From an uncultured Blautia sp. (lineage in GTDB: Bacteria > Bacillota > Clostridia > Lachnospirales > Lachnospiraceae): 14,433 nt of DNA. This document shows positions 13,412 through 14,433 of the stretch, one piece after another (position 1 is the stretch's first letter; every line of letters begins with the position of its first letter). Made by a program: the position numbers and the translations under genes. The notes under the pieces are model-generated. The model worked only from the letters and a program-made list of their open reading frames with translations, did not search any database and was not told where the DNA came from. The stretch covers positions 1-14,433 of the forward strand of contig UQSX01000076.1 in NCBI GenBank assembly GCA_900543715.1, in the 5' to 3' direction.

Positions 13412-13819
13412 TTGAAGTATCAATTTTTCGACAATGATGGGAAAGTGACTGAATCAGAACAAAAAAGTTATACAGACGCACTAAAATTTGCAGAGGAGCG
13501 AGGCATTACATGCCTATCCATGCCATATAAGCTATTCATTGCGTCTTTTCGTGAAAAAATCAAATTGCTGGAAAGCCACACCCAGTATAGTAAGATTTCG
13601 GAATATGCAGAAAAAATGATTATCTTGAACCAGGGTGCAGGATATCAGGCCATAGCTGCGAATGATTTCATGAAAAAAATTATTGTAACACCGATTGACG
13701 ATATTAGGGGATGGCTTGAGGAACATGGAAAAAGCGAGTTTGAACCAGTATCCCAGGATTGGCAGGAAGGTAAGGCGGAAAAACAGAAAAATAAAGCAAA
13801 TTCCCCAAAAGTAAGATAA
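13412..13819 (+). CDS. Small protein of unknown function
   Basis: 135 residues from TTG 13412. It opens MKYQFFDNDGKVTESEQKSY, resembling in start context, but not clearly in sequence, the MKYEPE openings elsewhere. The middle is helical (DALKFAEERGITCLSMPYKLF, then FREKIKLLESHTQYSKISEY). There is a charged low-complexity end of about 20 residues (EGKAEKQKNKANSPKVR) that finishes in the Arg tail. It lies 29 bp after the previous gene, in the mob operon. I recognise no family, and no signal peptide or membrane helix is seen. Confidence 0.68.
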   Translation: MKYQFFDNDGKVTESEQKSYTDALKFAEERGITCLSMPYKLFIASFREKIKLLESHTQYSKISEYAEKMIILNQGAGYQAIAANDFMKKIIVTPIDDIRGWLEEHGKSEFEPVSQDWQEGKAEKQKNKANSPKVR

Positions 13820-13830
13820 GAAATGAATCG

Positions 13831-13859
13831 AGAGGCAGCCGATTGGATTGTCTTTTTTT
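13831..13859 (+). terminator. Weak intrinsic terminator after the mob operon
   Basis: GGCAGCC (13834-13840) can pair with GATTGTC (13846-13852) with two G-U pairs and one mismatch, followed by seven Ts (13853-13859). The stem is poor but the T-run is clear. It may allow partial read-through into the next gene. Confidence 0.4.
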
Positions 13860-13875
13860 ATTGCAGGAGGCAGAT

Positions 13876-14433
13876 ATGACAATAGAAGAACAGAAATATT
13901 TAGAAGAGTGCCGTAAAAAGCTGGGGGCGGACCAGATTGAAGTAATACAGATGGCTTTCCAATACGGGCTGGGCATTAAAGACGTGCGGCGGGTTGCAAT
14001 CCCAAAGCTTAATGCGGAGCAGATGCGTCAGACCGTTTTTGCAATGCTTGAAGATGTAGACGGGGAACTGGTTGATTTGTGCTGTCAGGGCACATTTGAC
14101 CAGTACCAGATACCGGAAATTGTTTCTGGTTCCGTCTCTGGGCTTACGAAGGAAGAAATCATGTCCTATGCGACACCGGATCTGCCGGCGAGCCGGATGA
14201 AAAAAATGAGGACACAATTGATTGAGGCCAAAAAGAATGCTGGTAATTCCGCAGAAGGCGCGGCGTTTAAGGAGTATACAGAAAACCTGATAAAAATGAT
14301 GGAGACATCTCTGCAGCAGTTTAAAGAGAATAACGAGAAGTTTGAGGTGCTCTCAACACTGGTGAAAGAACACGTCCTGGACGAGAAAAACCAGGAGATT
14401 AAGGATTTATATGAGAACCTAAAAGATAAAGAC
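13876..14433 (+). CDS. Repeat-containing protein of unknown function (3' end cut off)
   Basis: 186 residues are visible from ATG 13876, 6 nt behind GCAGGAGG; the frame is still open at the window edge. Three units of exactly 29 residues are visible: 20-48 (QIEVIQMAFQYGLGIKDV...), 49-77 (EQMRQTVFAMLEDV...) and 78-106 (QIPEIVSGSVSGLTKEEI...), with a fourth beginning at RMKKMRTQLIEA. Each starts near a Q/M-hydrophobic pair, has a small-residue turn in the middle and a short [AG][TI]PxL-like end. Similar helical repeats occur in proteins of Firmicutes mobile elements. Residues from about 130 on are charged and probably coiled coil. It has its own strong ribosome site after a weak terminator, so it may begin a new operon. 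Confidence 0.7.
   Translation, partial: MTIEEQKYLEECRKKLGADQIEVIQMAFQYGLGIKDVRRVAIPKLNAEQMRQTVFAMLEDVDGELVDLCCQGTFDQYQIPEIVSGSVSGLTKEEIMSYATPDLPASRMKKMRTQLIEAKKNAGNSAEGAAFKEYTENLIKMMETSLQQFKENNEKFEVLSTLVKEHVLDEKNQEIKDLYENLKDKD

Overview
The window reads as accessory and mobilization DNA of an integrative conjugative element (or large mobilizable element) from a gut-type Firmicute, most likely Lachnospiraceae or a related Clostridia. This rests on: all genes on one strand, strong AGGAGG-type ribosome sites, many TTG and GTG starts, DUF5688-like and DUF5049-like families, a MobC/MOBP relaxase pair, and moderate G+C. No chromosomal housekeeping gene is visible. All genes lie on the + strand and the window is cut inside a gene at both ends.

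Layout. (1) 1-4647: five tandem DUF5688-like paralogues. The first is cut by the window edge and the second carries an in-frame amber codon. An intrinsic terminator that includes the last codons of the third gene divides the cluster. (2) 4648-6345: a short gap with a 12-bp palindrome, then an orphan DNA cytosine-5 methyltransferase. Its motif I (FFSGIG) sits at the C-terminus, so it looks circularly permuted. It also has a zinc-ribbon insertion and a long target-recognition region with repeated motifs. (3) 6346-6874: about 530 bp without a convincing gene but full of inverted repeats. It holds a decamer (CTGCTATCAG) array in both orientations, an 18-bp perfect hairpin, a terminator, and four closely spaced hairpins that include a candidate oriT. 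(4) 6875-10933: a small DUF5049-like gene followed by five unrecognised genes built from shared modules. One is broken by a frameshift that looks like a 10-bp deletion. A strong terminator follows. (5) 11046-13819: mobC-like accessory gene, relaxase, and two further small genes, the first overlapping the relaxase. (6) 13876 to the end: a partial gene with 29-residue helical repeats, then likely coiled coil.

How they fit together. MobC and the relaxase are the DNA-processing core. The methyltransferase plausibly shields the element from host restriction. The remaining genes have no known biochemical role. The most striking feature is that 12 of the 16 proteins with a visible C-terminus end in a basic, low-complexity tail whose last residue is arginine, usually preceded by a small residue (QSR, HSR, NSR, KVR and so on). 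All six arginine codons are used at that position, so the constraint is on the protein and not on the DNA. The tail occurs on unrelated families but not on MobC, the relaxase or the methyltransferase. It may be a common C-terminal address, for example for secretion, sorting or recognition by one element-encoded or host factor. This has not been tested.
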